This document shows, piece after piece, positions 8,560 to 17,642 of a DNA stretch of 64,000 bases (its first letter is position 1; each line of letters opens with the position of its first letter). The stretch lies in contig BGKB01000246.1 in the NCBI GenBank assembly GCA_003116975.1, positions 1 to 64,000 of the forward strand, read 5' to 3'. Source of the stretch: Aurantiochytrium sp. KH105. Taxonomy: Eukaryota > Sar > Bigyra > Thraustochytrida > Thraustochytriidae. The notes below the pieces were generated by a model, which searched no databases, was not told where the DNA came from, and saw nothing but the letters and a program-made list of their open reading frames with translations. Position numbers and translations under genes: made by a program.

Positions 8560-11500
8560 TCAGGAGGTTCCAGAGAGAACAGGGTCGTCGTGAAAGATGG
8601 TAAAGCAGCTCTTGGTGTGACCTCGAGGAACGCGTGTGTGCAAAACAGCTTGGCAGATGCTGCAGTGGTAGGTTGCGCGTCTGCGACACAGGACGCACGT
8701 AAGCTCTTTGGGCTTGAGAGCGCTCGCAGGATCGTCAATGGGTTCGCCATTCACATCAAATTTGCCTCCTGCGACGAGCTCATTCCGCATGGGGTGATGT
8801 GCGAGCGTACGATCCAGACGAAAACGCTTGGCTTGGTCATTGTAGAACCTAAGCACGTTGGGCCCGCGCTTCGGGCGACGCTGCATCACGCGCTTAGCCT
8901 CCGCGACGTCAGATGAGGGGAAAGGCGGAGATGGAGGGTCGATGGCACCGTCTGTTTCAGCAACATCGTGAGGAATGTGAGCCTTTGAACCCGAATGCTG
9001 CTGCATGGGCAGTTGCTGCTGATTGTCCTGCGCCCTCGCGAGCAATTGCACACCAAGTTCGGCCGTAAAGTCCGCCCAGCCAGGCTGCTGCGAAAAGTGT
9101 CGCAGCAAACAATTCGCGAAATCGCGATGCGGATCATGCGCAAAGGGAAGGACTTCCTTTATTGCGCTGAGCATGAGAAACAACCCGTGAGAAACTCTTG
9201 CCAAGTCGCGGATGCACTGCACTGCAAGTCGCGATTCAATATCTTGGCCACACTCGACCGAGTCGCTTGGAGACACTTGTGAGGCAAAGCGTTTGTCGCG
9301 GAAAACGTGATAGCTATTCTCCTGTGTCAAGGCTGAAACAACAGTCTCGATAGCTGGACGTAAAGAGCGAACAGGGTGCAACGGGCCTGCGCATGTCTGA
9401 ATGTATTTTCGCACTGCACGCCATAACTTAAAGTGCGAATCAAGGTCACATTGCAAGGCGACCTCGGCAAAGACCTCGGGGACGACGGGCGGAGGGCCGG
9501 GATGGTCGAGACTCTCGTGCGCCCACGCCAGATGACTTGCATACCACTTTTCCAAAGTTTGCGAGTACCTTTCGCGTGCTTGCGGTGTGGTCTCCACAAG
9601 AAGATAGCCTTTGACTTCGTATGGGTATTGGTGCGCAATCAAAACAACAAGCACACGTGCGAGGCCTGAAACGGCGGCCATGTGCAGCACTTGCGCGCGG
9701 GATTTTGTGCAAAGCATGTCCCACCACGTTCTATCGCCGCATGTACATTGGATAAGAAAACCCATGGGTCGTTCCATCGACGTGTCGCCAAACTCGGTAA
9801 TGTGAGACGAAAGGCTCTCTTCTACACTGCTATTGTTGCCGCTGCTGCTGCTGCTGCTGCTGCTGCTACTTTTGGGGGGCATGATACAGGTGAGCACACA
9901 AGCAAAGTGGGACGTTCCCAGGCCCTGATCTCCACGATCTTGAGACGGATACGCTATTCGAACCAGCGCGTCAGGTGCTGCCACCATGCCTGTATGTTCG
10001 AGGCTTTGTAACACTCCAATCTCGTAAATTTCTTCGATCCAAGTCATTGAACGGAGAGATTCAATTGCATTGTCGGCAGTCTCATTGTAAGACGACGACA
10101 TGTTTGGCTTGGTCCAAGCTTTGACAAGCGTTTCTGCGATAAACTTGGCCTGATCATCTTTGTCAAGGCAAGGAGTGCCGTCGAGCGAAACGCCCAGCAG
10201 TTCTCGCAATTCAGGATCATCTTGCAGAATTTGCGAACTCAACGTTGACGTGAACGCGAATTGACGTAAAATTCTTGCGTCGGCGCTCGATGTTGAGCAA
10301 CTTAAAGGTCTCGCATTTTGCAAGAGAATCGCTTCTGCGTGTACTTGAAGACTGGACTTGGGGTGTTCGGTTTCAGGGAGAAAAAGGCATGCGATCCCTG
10401 AAGACATTTTGGGTCCGAGATCCTCCTTTTCCATGCAAAAGGTGCGCGCGAAAAGGTCTGCATGACCCGAGTCAAAGTCCACAAAAGTGTGTGTTGCTCC
10501 TTGCGTGGGATCGACGGTCAAAAGAGCATTCAATGAACGATTGTTAGAAACCACACTTGATGCCACAAGAATTCGAGGTCCTTTCAAGTGATTTGCACCA
10601 AATATATTTGCATGATTTGGCAGAAAAGCTCCAGCGACACCGATAAAATGTGCTTGGCGCTTTGCAAGTTCTGTCCAAACCTGCGGAGATCCGACTGTGT
10701 CGCCAATAACAAAGAGCACGCTCGGAGAACTTTGTAAAATTCCATCGCAAAGATGAACAATCGACGTTGCCCTTGTATCCTGGCGCGAGAACACGGGAAC
10801 GTGTGACATTGCATCTCTGACCACGACGCTAGAAATGGGTGGGGCGGCATCGTCGCTGAGGACGGACAAGATTGCGTCGGGGCTCAAAAAAAGTTTGCTC
10901 ACATTGCTGCTAGCGACTCCGTCAGAGCTCCGTGATCTATGCAAACTCGATGCGCGCTTGCCGGAGCGTGGATCGCTCGTGCGGAGGTGTGCGCGAATTT
11001 TGCGAAAGCGAGATGCGGAGAAAAGCCAAGATGATGGGACGGAACGTTGCGCCTCTGCGAGCATTGTCTGAAGCGCGCGCGGTAAGCTCGTATGCTGCGA
11101 TTCGAGGTACACTGTGGCGGCAACGAACTGAGCAAATTCAAGCTCGCCCAAAGCTGACTTATTATGGCTGGCGAATTCCAGTTTGAGCCAGCTTGCGAGG
11201 CTCGCCAGCGACTCATCCGAGACCATGTCAAACGCGTGGACCGGAAGAATGTCCAAGGGTACGACATTACCACTTCTCTCGGCGGTTTGGGCGGCGACCG
11301 TAGTCAAGTGGCGACGCCAGCGCGGCGCGAGCACCTCTTCAAGGGCTTCTGCCTCCCACTTGACTTCGAGCTCGTCGGGGCTGGCGCAGACCTGCCATCG
11401 AAGACCGTTCCCGTCCACGCCAGCCTCCTTGGCCTCGGCTCTGTCACGACCAAACGTAGCGGCCCTCGGCCCGCTGCTCATTTCGCCGGTCTCGCTATGC

Positions 11501-11745
11501 GCCGCAGGTCGCACGCCGCCGCGCTCCTCGCTCATCGTCGCGGCATGCTCGACTGTCTGTTTACTGCTCTGGGCATTTTTTTGCCATCGATCGATCCGCA
11601 TCGATCTCGATCGATCGACGGTCCTCAATGTTGTTGCCCTTTCATCGTCGAGATACGTAACAACAAGCTCATCTCGACGCTTCATTACTCGGTTCAAGGC
11701 TACTCGAGACGCCTTGTCCCGAGACGTCTTGTCTTGTGGCGGCAT
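8560..11745 (-). CDS. PiggyBac transposase-derived (PGBD-like) protein, probably domesticated (1061 aa)
   Basis: Three parts of the PiggyBac transposase plan can be seen in order. Around residue 170-260 there is the entry region (SLASWLKLEF, then AAVYLESQ-like helices and SRFRKIRAHLRTSD, matching 'sRdRFxxIxxxLhf'). Around 330-400 there is the 'DNFfTSxxLxxeLkkrg...vGTvr' block, here VLFVIGDTVGSPQVWTEL followed by FIGVAG. At about 1015-1050 there is the terminal cysteine-rich domain, CVLCRRRATYHCSICQ then SCFTIFHDD. The second catalytic aspartate context (DNFFTS) has become GDTVGS, so catalysis is doubtful. The frame is open over 3.2 kb, no terminal repeats were seen, and extra low-complexity segments (Ser run near 630) separate the blocks. 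Together these suggest a host-recruited gene. The start is the first ATG; later Mets are possible. Confidence 0.6.
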   Translation of the reverse strand: MPPQDKTSRDKASRVALNRVMKRRDELVVTYLDDERATTLRTVDRSRSMRIDRWQKNAQSSKQTVEHAATMSEERGGVRPAAHSETGEMSSGPRAATFGRDRAEAKEAGVDGNGLRWQVCASPDELEVKWEAEALEEVLAPRWRRHLTTVAAQTAERSGNVVPLDILPVHAFDMVSDESLASLASWLKLEFASHNKSALGELEFAQFVAATVYLESQHTSLPRALQTMLAEAQRSVPSSWLFSASRFRKIRAHLRTSDPRSGKRASSLHRSRSSDGVASSNVSKLFLSPDAILSVLSDDAAPPISSVVVRDAMSHVPVFSRQDTRATSIVHLCDGILQSSPSVLFVIGDTVGSPQVWTELAKRQAHFIGVAGAFLPNHANIFGANHLKGPRILVASSVVSNNRSLNALLTVDPTQGATHTFVDFDSGHADLFARTFCMEKEDLGPKMSSGIACLFLPETEHPKSSLQVHAEAILLQNARPLSCSTSSADARILRQFAFTSTLSSQILQDDPELRELLGVSLDGTPCLDKDDQAKFIAETLVKAWTKPNMSSSYNETADNAIESLRSMTWIEEIYEIGVLQSLEHTGMVAAPDALVRIAYPSQDRGDQGLGTSHFACVLTCIMPPKSSSSSSSSSSGNNSSVEESLSSHITEFGDTSMERPMGFLIQCTCGDRTWWDMLCTKSRAQVLHMAAVSGLARVLVVLIAHQYPYEVKGYLLVETTPQARERYSQTLEKWYASHLAWAHESLDHPGPPPVVPEVFAEVALQCDLDSHFKLWRAVRKYIQTCAGPLHPVRSLRPAIETVVSALTQENSYHVFRDKRFASQVSPSDSVECGQDIESRLAVQCIRDLARVSHGLFLMLSAIKEVLPFAHDPHRDFANCLLRHFSQQPGWADFTAELGVQLLARAQDNQQQLPMQQHSGSKAHIPHDVAETDGAIDPPSPPFPSSDVAEAKRVMQRRPKRGPNVLRFYNDQAKRFRLDRTLAHHPMRNELVAGGKFDVNGEPIDDPASALKPKELTCVLCRRRATYHCSICQAVLHTRVPRGHTKSCFTIFHDDPVLSGTS

Positions 11746-12340
11746 CGTACCCCTCGCCAAGCGCAGACCGACCTCCTTGCTTGCCTCGTTCGACCACCAA
11801 AATTGTCAAGAAAGCTGGGTACGATCGAGTCGCTTTCGTCCAAGACACCGCCCACCCAGCCTCCTCGCACGACTTGATCATCAAGATGAATGAACGTGCG
11901 AGATGTGATCTCCAAGCAATCATCCTGTTCGCGTTGGAGTTTTCGCTGCTGGACCCAAGCCGCAATGGCCCCAAGAATGCGCGCGATGAACTCCTGACTG
12001 AGAGAGAGGTGAGGCCCTAGGCGCGAGATCGCTGCTCCCTGCTCGCGCGGGTGAGTGCGTCCCAGCGCGCGCGGTTTCGCGCCGTTGCCGGTCCCTGCGG
12101 AAGCCGAGGAGGAGGAGGAGGGGACGACGAAGATGATGATGATGGTGGTCAGAAGAAGAGGAGAAAGAAGAAGAAGAAGTAGGGCCTAGTCGAAGACGAC
12201 GAAGGTGAAGAAAGATGATGATGAAGATGACGATGAAGATGAGGACGAGGAGATGACAAGATGGCGCAGCAAAACTACAACGCGAGGCGCAGGAGCGCGA
12301 AGCGAGGGCTCTCGCGCGCAGCTTGGGGCGGTACGGCGCG
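11746..12340. other. Divergent promoter region with polypurine tract
   Basis: This lies between the starts of two divergent genes (PGBD-like on minus, ADCK2-like on plus). From about 12099 to 12265 the plus strand is almost pure purine (GAGGAGGAGG, AAGAAGAAGAAG and GATGATGATG blocks). No RNA gene was recognised. Confidence 0.55.
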
Positions 12341-14134
12341 ATGCTGGGGCGGCGGGCGCTCGCGCTCGGGTGGACGGCCGGCCGGCAGGGGCTGCTGGCG
12401 CCGCCCAGAGCCGCACCGGCGCGCTTCGAGGCTGCGAGGCGCAGGCTGGCGACGGCTCGCGTGACCGGGTCCGCGGCGACGGCGGCGTCGGCGTCGCGGT
12501 GGAAGCTGCTGGCCGCGGCCACGGGAGGGCTCACGGCGGTGGGCGGCGGCGCGGCGTACCACTTTCGGGATGAGCTGCTGGAACTCGGCACCGAGTTCTT
12601 CTCCGAGAGGCTCAAGGAGCCCGTGGAGGAGAGCCCCGAGCGCAAGGCCATGAAGCAGGAACTCGAACAGCGTGTCGCCGACGACGCTGCTGCGCGCATG
12701 GCACACGCCGAGAATGTGTCGACGATTTGGCGCTACGCAATGTGGCTCCTTGACAGGGTACAGGTTCTGGCGCGGGCTATGCAGCTGCTTGCCATTTTCT
12801 CCCCATGCATCGCAACACTTCCGGCGTGGCTGCTCGTGCCTGACGATTGGGTCAAAGTACGGCCAGACTGGTGGTTCGAGCTTCTGGTGCACTCGCTGCA
12901 GCTCGGCGGGCCGACCTTTATCAAGCTTGGGCAGTGGGCTTCGACGCGTGCCGATCTCTTTGGTCCACGTCTGCGACGGAACCTGCGCGTCCTCCACGAC
13001 AATGTGGGCCTCGAGTCCATGCGAGCCACGCGCAAGACGCTTCGCGAGGCTGGCTTTGACAGCGAGCTCGTAGAATTCTCGGAAAAACCCATTGGCTCTG
13101 GCTGCATCGCCCAGGTCCATCTTGCAAGAATGGCCAATTCGGGGGACCAGGTCGCCGTGAAGATCCAGCGTCACAACGTCAGGCGCACCATTGAGCACGA
13201 TCTTGCGTTGATGCGCGCGGCCGTCTCGATCATCAACTATCTGCTTCCACGCAACATTTCCGAAGTCATTGGCTTGCGGGAATCCTCGGAGCTCTTTGCC
13301 GAGTTCATGACGGTGCAAATGGACTTTAATCAGGAGGGCCTCAACCTCATGCGCTTCCAGGACAACTTCCAAGAAACGACTCTACCTGTGCACTTTCCGC
13401 AGCCCGTTGCCGTGTCCAAGAATGGCACAGTGCTCGTAGAGACCTTTGAGGCAGGCACGACCCTTTCCAAACTGCTCGAGGGCGAGGAGAGCGACGGCGA
13501 TGCGAAAATCAAACACATTGACGTGGCGACGCGCAAGCGCATTGGCGGCGTCGGCGTCAAGACATTTCTCAAAATGGTGTTGCTCGATAATTTGTGCCAT
13601 TCGGACCTCCACCCGGGCAACATTCTTGTGCGTTTCAAGGATAACAATGAGCTTGATAGCATCTCCTTCATTGATGGCGGCCTCACAACTACACTTTCCG
13701 AAAAGAACCGCATCAACTTTATCGATCTCTTTGCCGCCGTGGCAACAGGCAACGGTCGCCTCGCTGGTGAGCTCATGGTCGAGCGTGCGGACCCGGAACG
13801 CATTCGTCTCGCGAAGGACCCAGACGCTTTTATCGATGGGATTGAATCAGTGGTTTCACGCGTTCAGCTAGACTCGTTTCGCCTCGACCGCGTGAAAATC
13901 GGTAGCGTGCTTGAACAAGTTCTCAATCTCGTGCGAGAGCATCAAGTTCCCATTGATCCGTCCTTTACCAATCTGATTCTCAGCATTATTGTGCTCGAGG
14001 GCATTGGTCGTAACCTTGACCCTGCGCTAGATATTTTCAAGGAGAGTCTTCCGATTCTCTTCAAGGTTGACCGCAAGATGAAGATCGCCGCGCTTCGCGC
14101 ATTGGGCACTTCAACCAAGCACCGCATTTCCTAG
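12341..14134 (+). CDS. ADCK2-like ABC1/UbiB atypical kinase family protein, mitochondrial (597 aa)
   Basis: This is the UbiB/COQ8/ADCK fold, a protein-kinase-like ATPase family tied to coenzyme Q and mitochondrial lipid homeostasis. The family KxGQ motif is KLGQ at 195-198 within PTFIKLGQWASTRADLFG; the 'WASTRxDLF' wording is typical of the ADCK2/MCP2 branch. The nucleotide-binding lysine is in VAVKIQ (274), the catalytic loop is HSDLHPGNILV (Asp422, Asn427), and the metal-binding motif is FIDGG (Asp445). The Ala-rich loop of COQ8 reads IGSGCIAQVH here. Residues 1-45 are Arg/Ala-rich without acidic residues, a good mitochondrial presequence, followed by a hydrophobic segment at about 54-75. 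Length matches the family. All catalytic residues are present, so it should be active. Confidence 0.88.
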   Translation: MLGRRALALGWTAGRQGLLAPPRAAPARFEAARRRLATARVTGSAATAASASRWKLLAAATGGLTAVGGGAAYHFRDELLELGTEFFSERLKEPVEESPERKAMKQELEQRVADDAAARMAHAENVSTIWRYAMWLLDRVQVLARAMQLLAIFSPCIATLPAWLLVPDDWVKVRPDWWFELLVHSLQLGGPTFIKLGQWASTRADLFGPRLRRNLRVLHDNVGLESMRATRKTLREAGFDSELVEFSEKPIGSGCIAQVHLARMANSGDQVAVKIQRHNVRRTIEHDLALMRAAVSIINYLLPRNISEVIGLRESSELFAEFMTVQMDFNQEGLNLMRFQDNFQETTLPVHFPQPVAVSKNGTVLVETFEAGTTLSKLLEGEESDGDAKIKHIDVATRKRIGGVGVKTFLKMVLLDNLCHSDLHPGNILVRFKDNNELDSISFIDGGLTTTLSEKNRINFIDLFAAVATGNGRLAGELMVERADPERIRLAKDPDAFIDGIESVVSRVQLDSFRLDRVKIGSVLEQVLNLVREHQVPIDPSFTNLILSIIVLEGIGRNLDPALDIFKESLPILFKVDRKMKIAALRALGTSTKHRIS

Positions 14135-14821
14135 GCAGACCGCGTGTATGTAGAACTTTTCGTTTCATTTTCCTTTCTCGATCGAGAAACCTTTCATTCA
14201 TTCGCCAGCGAGATGGAATTGCGACTGTGGTACGGCATTTGTCTTGTCTGCAACCTGTCTAATTATGGTCTCTACTCGCTCTCATTCGAGTGGTCGGTCA
14301 CCAAGCGGGCACGTATGCGTGTGTATGGGTATGATGTTGATGGTATGAATGGCGTATACTTTTTGGTCTGCCTCTCTGTAGCAGCAAGTTACTCAACACA
14401 ATTTGCCAAGTGAGATATTGAGGACCGCCGGAAGCACATTTCCAGAAGGAGAGAGAAATTGTTTGTAATGTAGCAACGACAGCAAAACAAATAGAAACTT
14501 GAATTTCCTTTCTGGAGTCAGCCGGCCAGCTTTTAACCCCCAAAAGTGAAACGATGTGAGACAGGAGAGCAAAGCTTTTCGACACGTAGCACACGGCTAA
14601 GCGGAACGACAAGGACGCGACGAAATGACCTAGCGAGCGACGAGCGAAAATGACCGCCATCCTGAGCGGCATACCCAGCAGCGATCACGCTGCTCGACAT
14701 CTTCACGCAGGTCGTCTAATCGCAAACAATGTTGGGCGACGCAAGCCACGCCCGAAGAGGGAAACTCTGGAAAAAACAGAATTTGCTCCATGCATTCATA
14801 ATTTCCTTGACAAAGTATTGT
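14135..14821. other. Spacer between convergent genes
   Basis: This separates the 3' ends of the ADCK2-like gene and the TIR-like/TPR gene. It is moderately AT-rich. An ATG at 14650 opens a 117-codon plus-strand frame that runs antisense into the TPR gene; I regard it as chance. Nothing else was recognised. Confidence 0.45.
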
Positions 14822-17035
14822 TCAAGCTGCGACTAACTCGGGGCCAGCGAGAACTGACATTGTGGGCCCACCGGCAGTCGATCGCGCGAGAAGCGTCTTT
14901 AGACGGTAGCAGCGACGCGACTCGAGGTGATCAGGCCCAAATGCAGCGCAAAAAACGGCGAACGATTGGTCGAGTAGTATTTCTGCCTCCTCACGCTCTT
15001 TAGGATGCAAAGGACTCTGACGCAAAAGAAGTGCTGCTAGCTCCCGCTTGGCAATCGAAAGGGCGACCTCGGCATTGCGGCCGCGAGAGCGCTGAAGCAA
15101 GCCCAGAGCGGCTCGACGATTCTGGAGAGCACCCTCGAGATCACCCTGCTGTAACTGCAGACGGGCAAGTGCATCAAGAGCACTGATGACTGCAGTGAGA
15201 TTCCGCGAAGCTACCGGTTTATAAATGTCGAGGGCAGTAGCAAGACAATCCATTGCCGAATCATAGTCTCCCGTGGACGTGTATACGGTAGCCAGCGCGC
15301 ACAAGATGGGAGCACAGGCTTCATGCATTGGGTCGAACTCTTTTTGCCAGAGTGCAAGAGCTTCCTCCAACGCTTCGAGAGCAAAAGCATGCGCTCCGTC
15401 GCGCTCGTATGCGTCACCGAGGTCAAATAGAATGAAAGCCTCCAGGCGCATGGCAGCGTCCCCGGAACCGTCGTCGGCGGTCTCTGCAGTCTGGCGCGTC
15501 GATTGTAGTGCATCTTTCAGTAAAGTTTGGGCCTCTTCTATCTTGCCTGCGCTGTCTTCAAGCGCGGCAAAGTTACGCTGCGTTCGTGCAAGCGCGAGCG
15601 AAACTGGCCCGTGTAGTACATCGACCACTTCCAGCGCCTCCTGAAAGAGACTTCGCCCTTGGTCAAAGCTGTCGCAGTAGCCATGCAAGCTTGCCACACG
15701 GTTAAGTAAACTCACATAGCCGTCGGAAATACCACCTGTGTAGACTCTCTCCGCCATGAGGATACGCCGCGTGCCGTGCAAAATCCACTGACGCACCATG
15801 TCACTGCAAGCCCGGGAAAAGCTCGAATCGCCATAGCGTTTGCTAATGTCTGCTCGAAACGCTGGCGCGGCATCGGCGCGACAGGATGCCACCTCGAGCC
15901 ACTGCCGCGCGGTCAGTCGATCCACGAGGAGGTTGGCTCTGCCTTTACGCAGCAGATTGATGAGCTCTCGATCAGCTGCGAGGGTCGACATGGGTAACAC
16001 ACGGAGTTCATTGCTCCTGATCCTACTGCGAGCGAATGAGGAGGCCAGGTGGGCTGATGCGGCTTCCCAAAGGCACCATAGTCGACGAAGAAGACCCATC
16101 TCCTCCCAAGATTCGATAAACACCAGACGGTAGGTAAAGCTGTTCATGGCGCCTCGTATGAGGTGTAAGTAATCAAGATTGACGGTGAAACCCTTTCCAG
16201 TGGTGCCAAATTCATCGAACCAAAGGTACTGTGCATCTAAAGGTTCTCCTGTGCTCGCAAAAAATTGTAGCGCGGCATTGATGAGGTCTCGAAAGTTGGC
16301 ATCTCGGGCGTGAATCACAAAAGCGCCACCCCGCTCAGGACCTGTCTGCAAGCCGGCACGCAGGGTATGTACAAAGAACCGGGGTCGCGGCATGAAGCAA
16401 GCGTTGATTGCTTCTGGAATAACATAATCGCGAACGTCGCGCATGGTCCACTCGCGTCGTCGTTTCATGCGAAGATGTTCCTGTCGCATGGTCACCGACT
16501 TTTTCGTGCGAAGATTGACCCCCGTGATCTTGCCGTTGAAGAGATAACCTGTCCATGAAATTGTGTCCCCCTCGCGAATGCCCTTGGCATCGCGTGTCGC
16601 GATTGCGAGACGAACGTTGCGCGCGATCCGCTCTTGTTCGAGAGCCTGCGCCATATGGACGAGCCAAAGGAGCGAGATGCCTTCGAAACATACGGTTTCC
16701 TTTGAGGCCACAAGACCTTTGTCTCCGCGGCTCGCGGGACTTCGCGTATCATCCTTCTTGGTCCTCTTGCTCGGGAAAGTTGCAGTCCAAGGCGTCTTTC
16801 TCGCCGCCGCTATCCGCCGCGGAGTTCCTGGGATCCACGAGGATGTCGTTGTTGTTCTCGTAAGGAATCCGGAGTCTGCTCTTGCGCAGACCAATTTCCT
16901 CGCGACGCCGGGCACGGGCCTTTTCAGCTGCTGTCCATCGTCTCCGCGCAGGGCCCTGGCTCCGACGCCGCTTCGCCGCGCGCGCGTGCCGTGGGCCCTG
17001 GCCTCGTCGTTGGCACGTTGTGATTCGGGGTCCAT
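14822..17035 (-). CDS. TIR-like domain plus tetratricopeptide repeat protein (737 aa)
   Basis: The C-terminal half (about 440-700) holds kinesin-light-chain-type TPRs, e.g. LADAY-like LFDLGDAYERDGAHAFALEA, ALATVYTSTGDYDSAMDCL and ALDALARLQLQQGDLEGAL. Upstream, residues 230-340 resemble the TIR-like module common in algal and stramenopile proteins: a 'YxWxDxF' strand (AQYLWFDEFGT), a hydrophobic strand RLVFIESW, and LLRRLWCLWEAASA, where R-WCLWE is the signature. Around 140-175 is a short SH3-like beta segment (GDTISWTGYLFNGKITGV). No NB-ARC or NACHT ATPase domain was seen. Residues 1-115 are Arg-rich and unlike the rest; a second ATG at 16654 (codon 128) is a good alternative start. Signalling or scaffold function is inference. 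Confidence 0.7.
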   Translation of the reverse strand: MDPESQRANDEARAHGTRARRSGVGARALRGDDGQQLKRPVPGVARKLVCARADSGFLTRTTTTSSWIPGTPRRIAAARKTPWTATFPSKRTKKDDTRSPASRGDKGLVASKETVCFEGISLLWLVHMAQALEQERIARNVRLAIATRDAKGIREGDTISWTGYLFNGKITGVNLRTKKSVTMRQEHLRMKRRREWTMRDVRDYVIPEAINACFMPRPRFFVHTLRAGLQTGPERGGAFVIHARDANFRDLINAALQFFASTGEPLDAQYLWFDEFGTTGKGFTVNLDYLHLIRGAMNSFTYRLVFIESWEEMGLLRRLWCLWEAASAHLASSFARSRIRSNELRVLPMSTLAADRELINLLRKGRANLLVDRLTARQWLEVASCRADAAPAFRADISKRYGDSSFSRACSDMVRQWILHGTRRILMAERVYTGGISDGYVSLLNRVASLHGYCDSFDQGRSLFQEALEVVDVLHGPVSLALARTQRNFAALEDSAGKIEEAQTLLKDALQSTRQTAETADDGSGDAAMRLEAFILFDLGDAYERDGAHAFALEALEEALALWQKEFDPMHEACAPILCALATVYTSTGDYDSAMDCLATALDIYKPVASRNLTAVISALDALARLQLQQGDLEGALQNRRAALGLLQRSRGRNAEVALSIAKRELAALLLRQSPLHPKEREEAEILLDQSFAVFCAAFGPDHLESRRCYRLKTLLARSTAGGPTMSVLAGPELVAA

Positions 17036-17642
17036 CCCGCCGCCGTCGTGACTGCCTGAAAAGCCAAGCCCTTCACGACGCGGCCGAGCCCGACCGACGC
17101 GCGGCAGCAGCAGCCTCCGCGGGCCGGGCGCGGCTGCCGACGAAGAGCGCGGGCCCCGGGGCGCGAGCCCGGTCGCGGGGCCGACGGCTTGCCGGAACGC
17201 GAGGGCGGCCCGGAACTCACAGGTCTGCTTGTTCGGGGAAGGCGCGACGGGAAGGCAGGCGCTCCTTTTCTCGCCGGGTCACGGCTTTCTTTCTTCAGGT
17301 TCAGGTTTCTTGCTTTCGATCTTGTTCTTGTTCGTGGTCTCCTCGCCGTTGTTGTTGTTCTCGCTCTCGTGGACATGGCCGCGCTCGTTGTTAGACTATA
17401 CTCTCCTTCGTCGCTGCCAATCGTTGCATCATCATCATCATCATCCTCGTTGGCCAGACGTTGCCCTCATGATGATTCTGCGCATCATCTGGGACTCCTT
17501 CTTCTTCTTCTTGTTCTTCTTCTTCTTCTTCTTCTTCTTGAGCCTTCGGGGTTCTTGCTTCGAGCAGCAGACTCCAATCATCATCGCCTGGGTGCGCTGC
17601 GCGCTGGTGCGGGCAGGCAGACGCACGTCGCGGCGAGGCAGC
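17036..17642. other. Divergent promoter region with CTT microsatellite
   Basis: This lies between the TIR-like/TPR gene (-) and the mARC-like gene (+). It contains CAT repeats (about 17428-17446) and a CTT run (about 17497-17540). Both create spurious poly-His or poly-Phe readings upstream of the mARC frame. Likely two promoters and 5' untranslated regions. Confidence 0.6.

Noticed and set aside
12275-13372. 365-codon minus-strand frame opposite the ADCK2-like gene
   Set aside because: Antisense shadow; the plus strand has all UbiB motifs.
17229-17642. In-frame N-terminal extension of the mARC-like protein with poly-His and poly-Phe
   Set aside because: Produced by CAT and CTT microsatellites and lacks a sensible ATG; the ATG at 17643 gives the expected membrane anchor.
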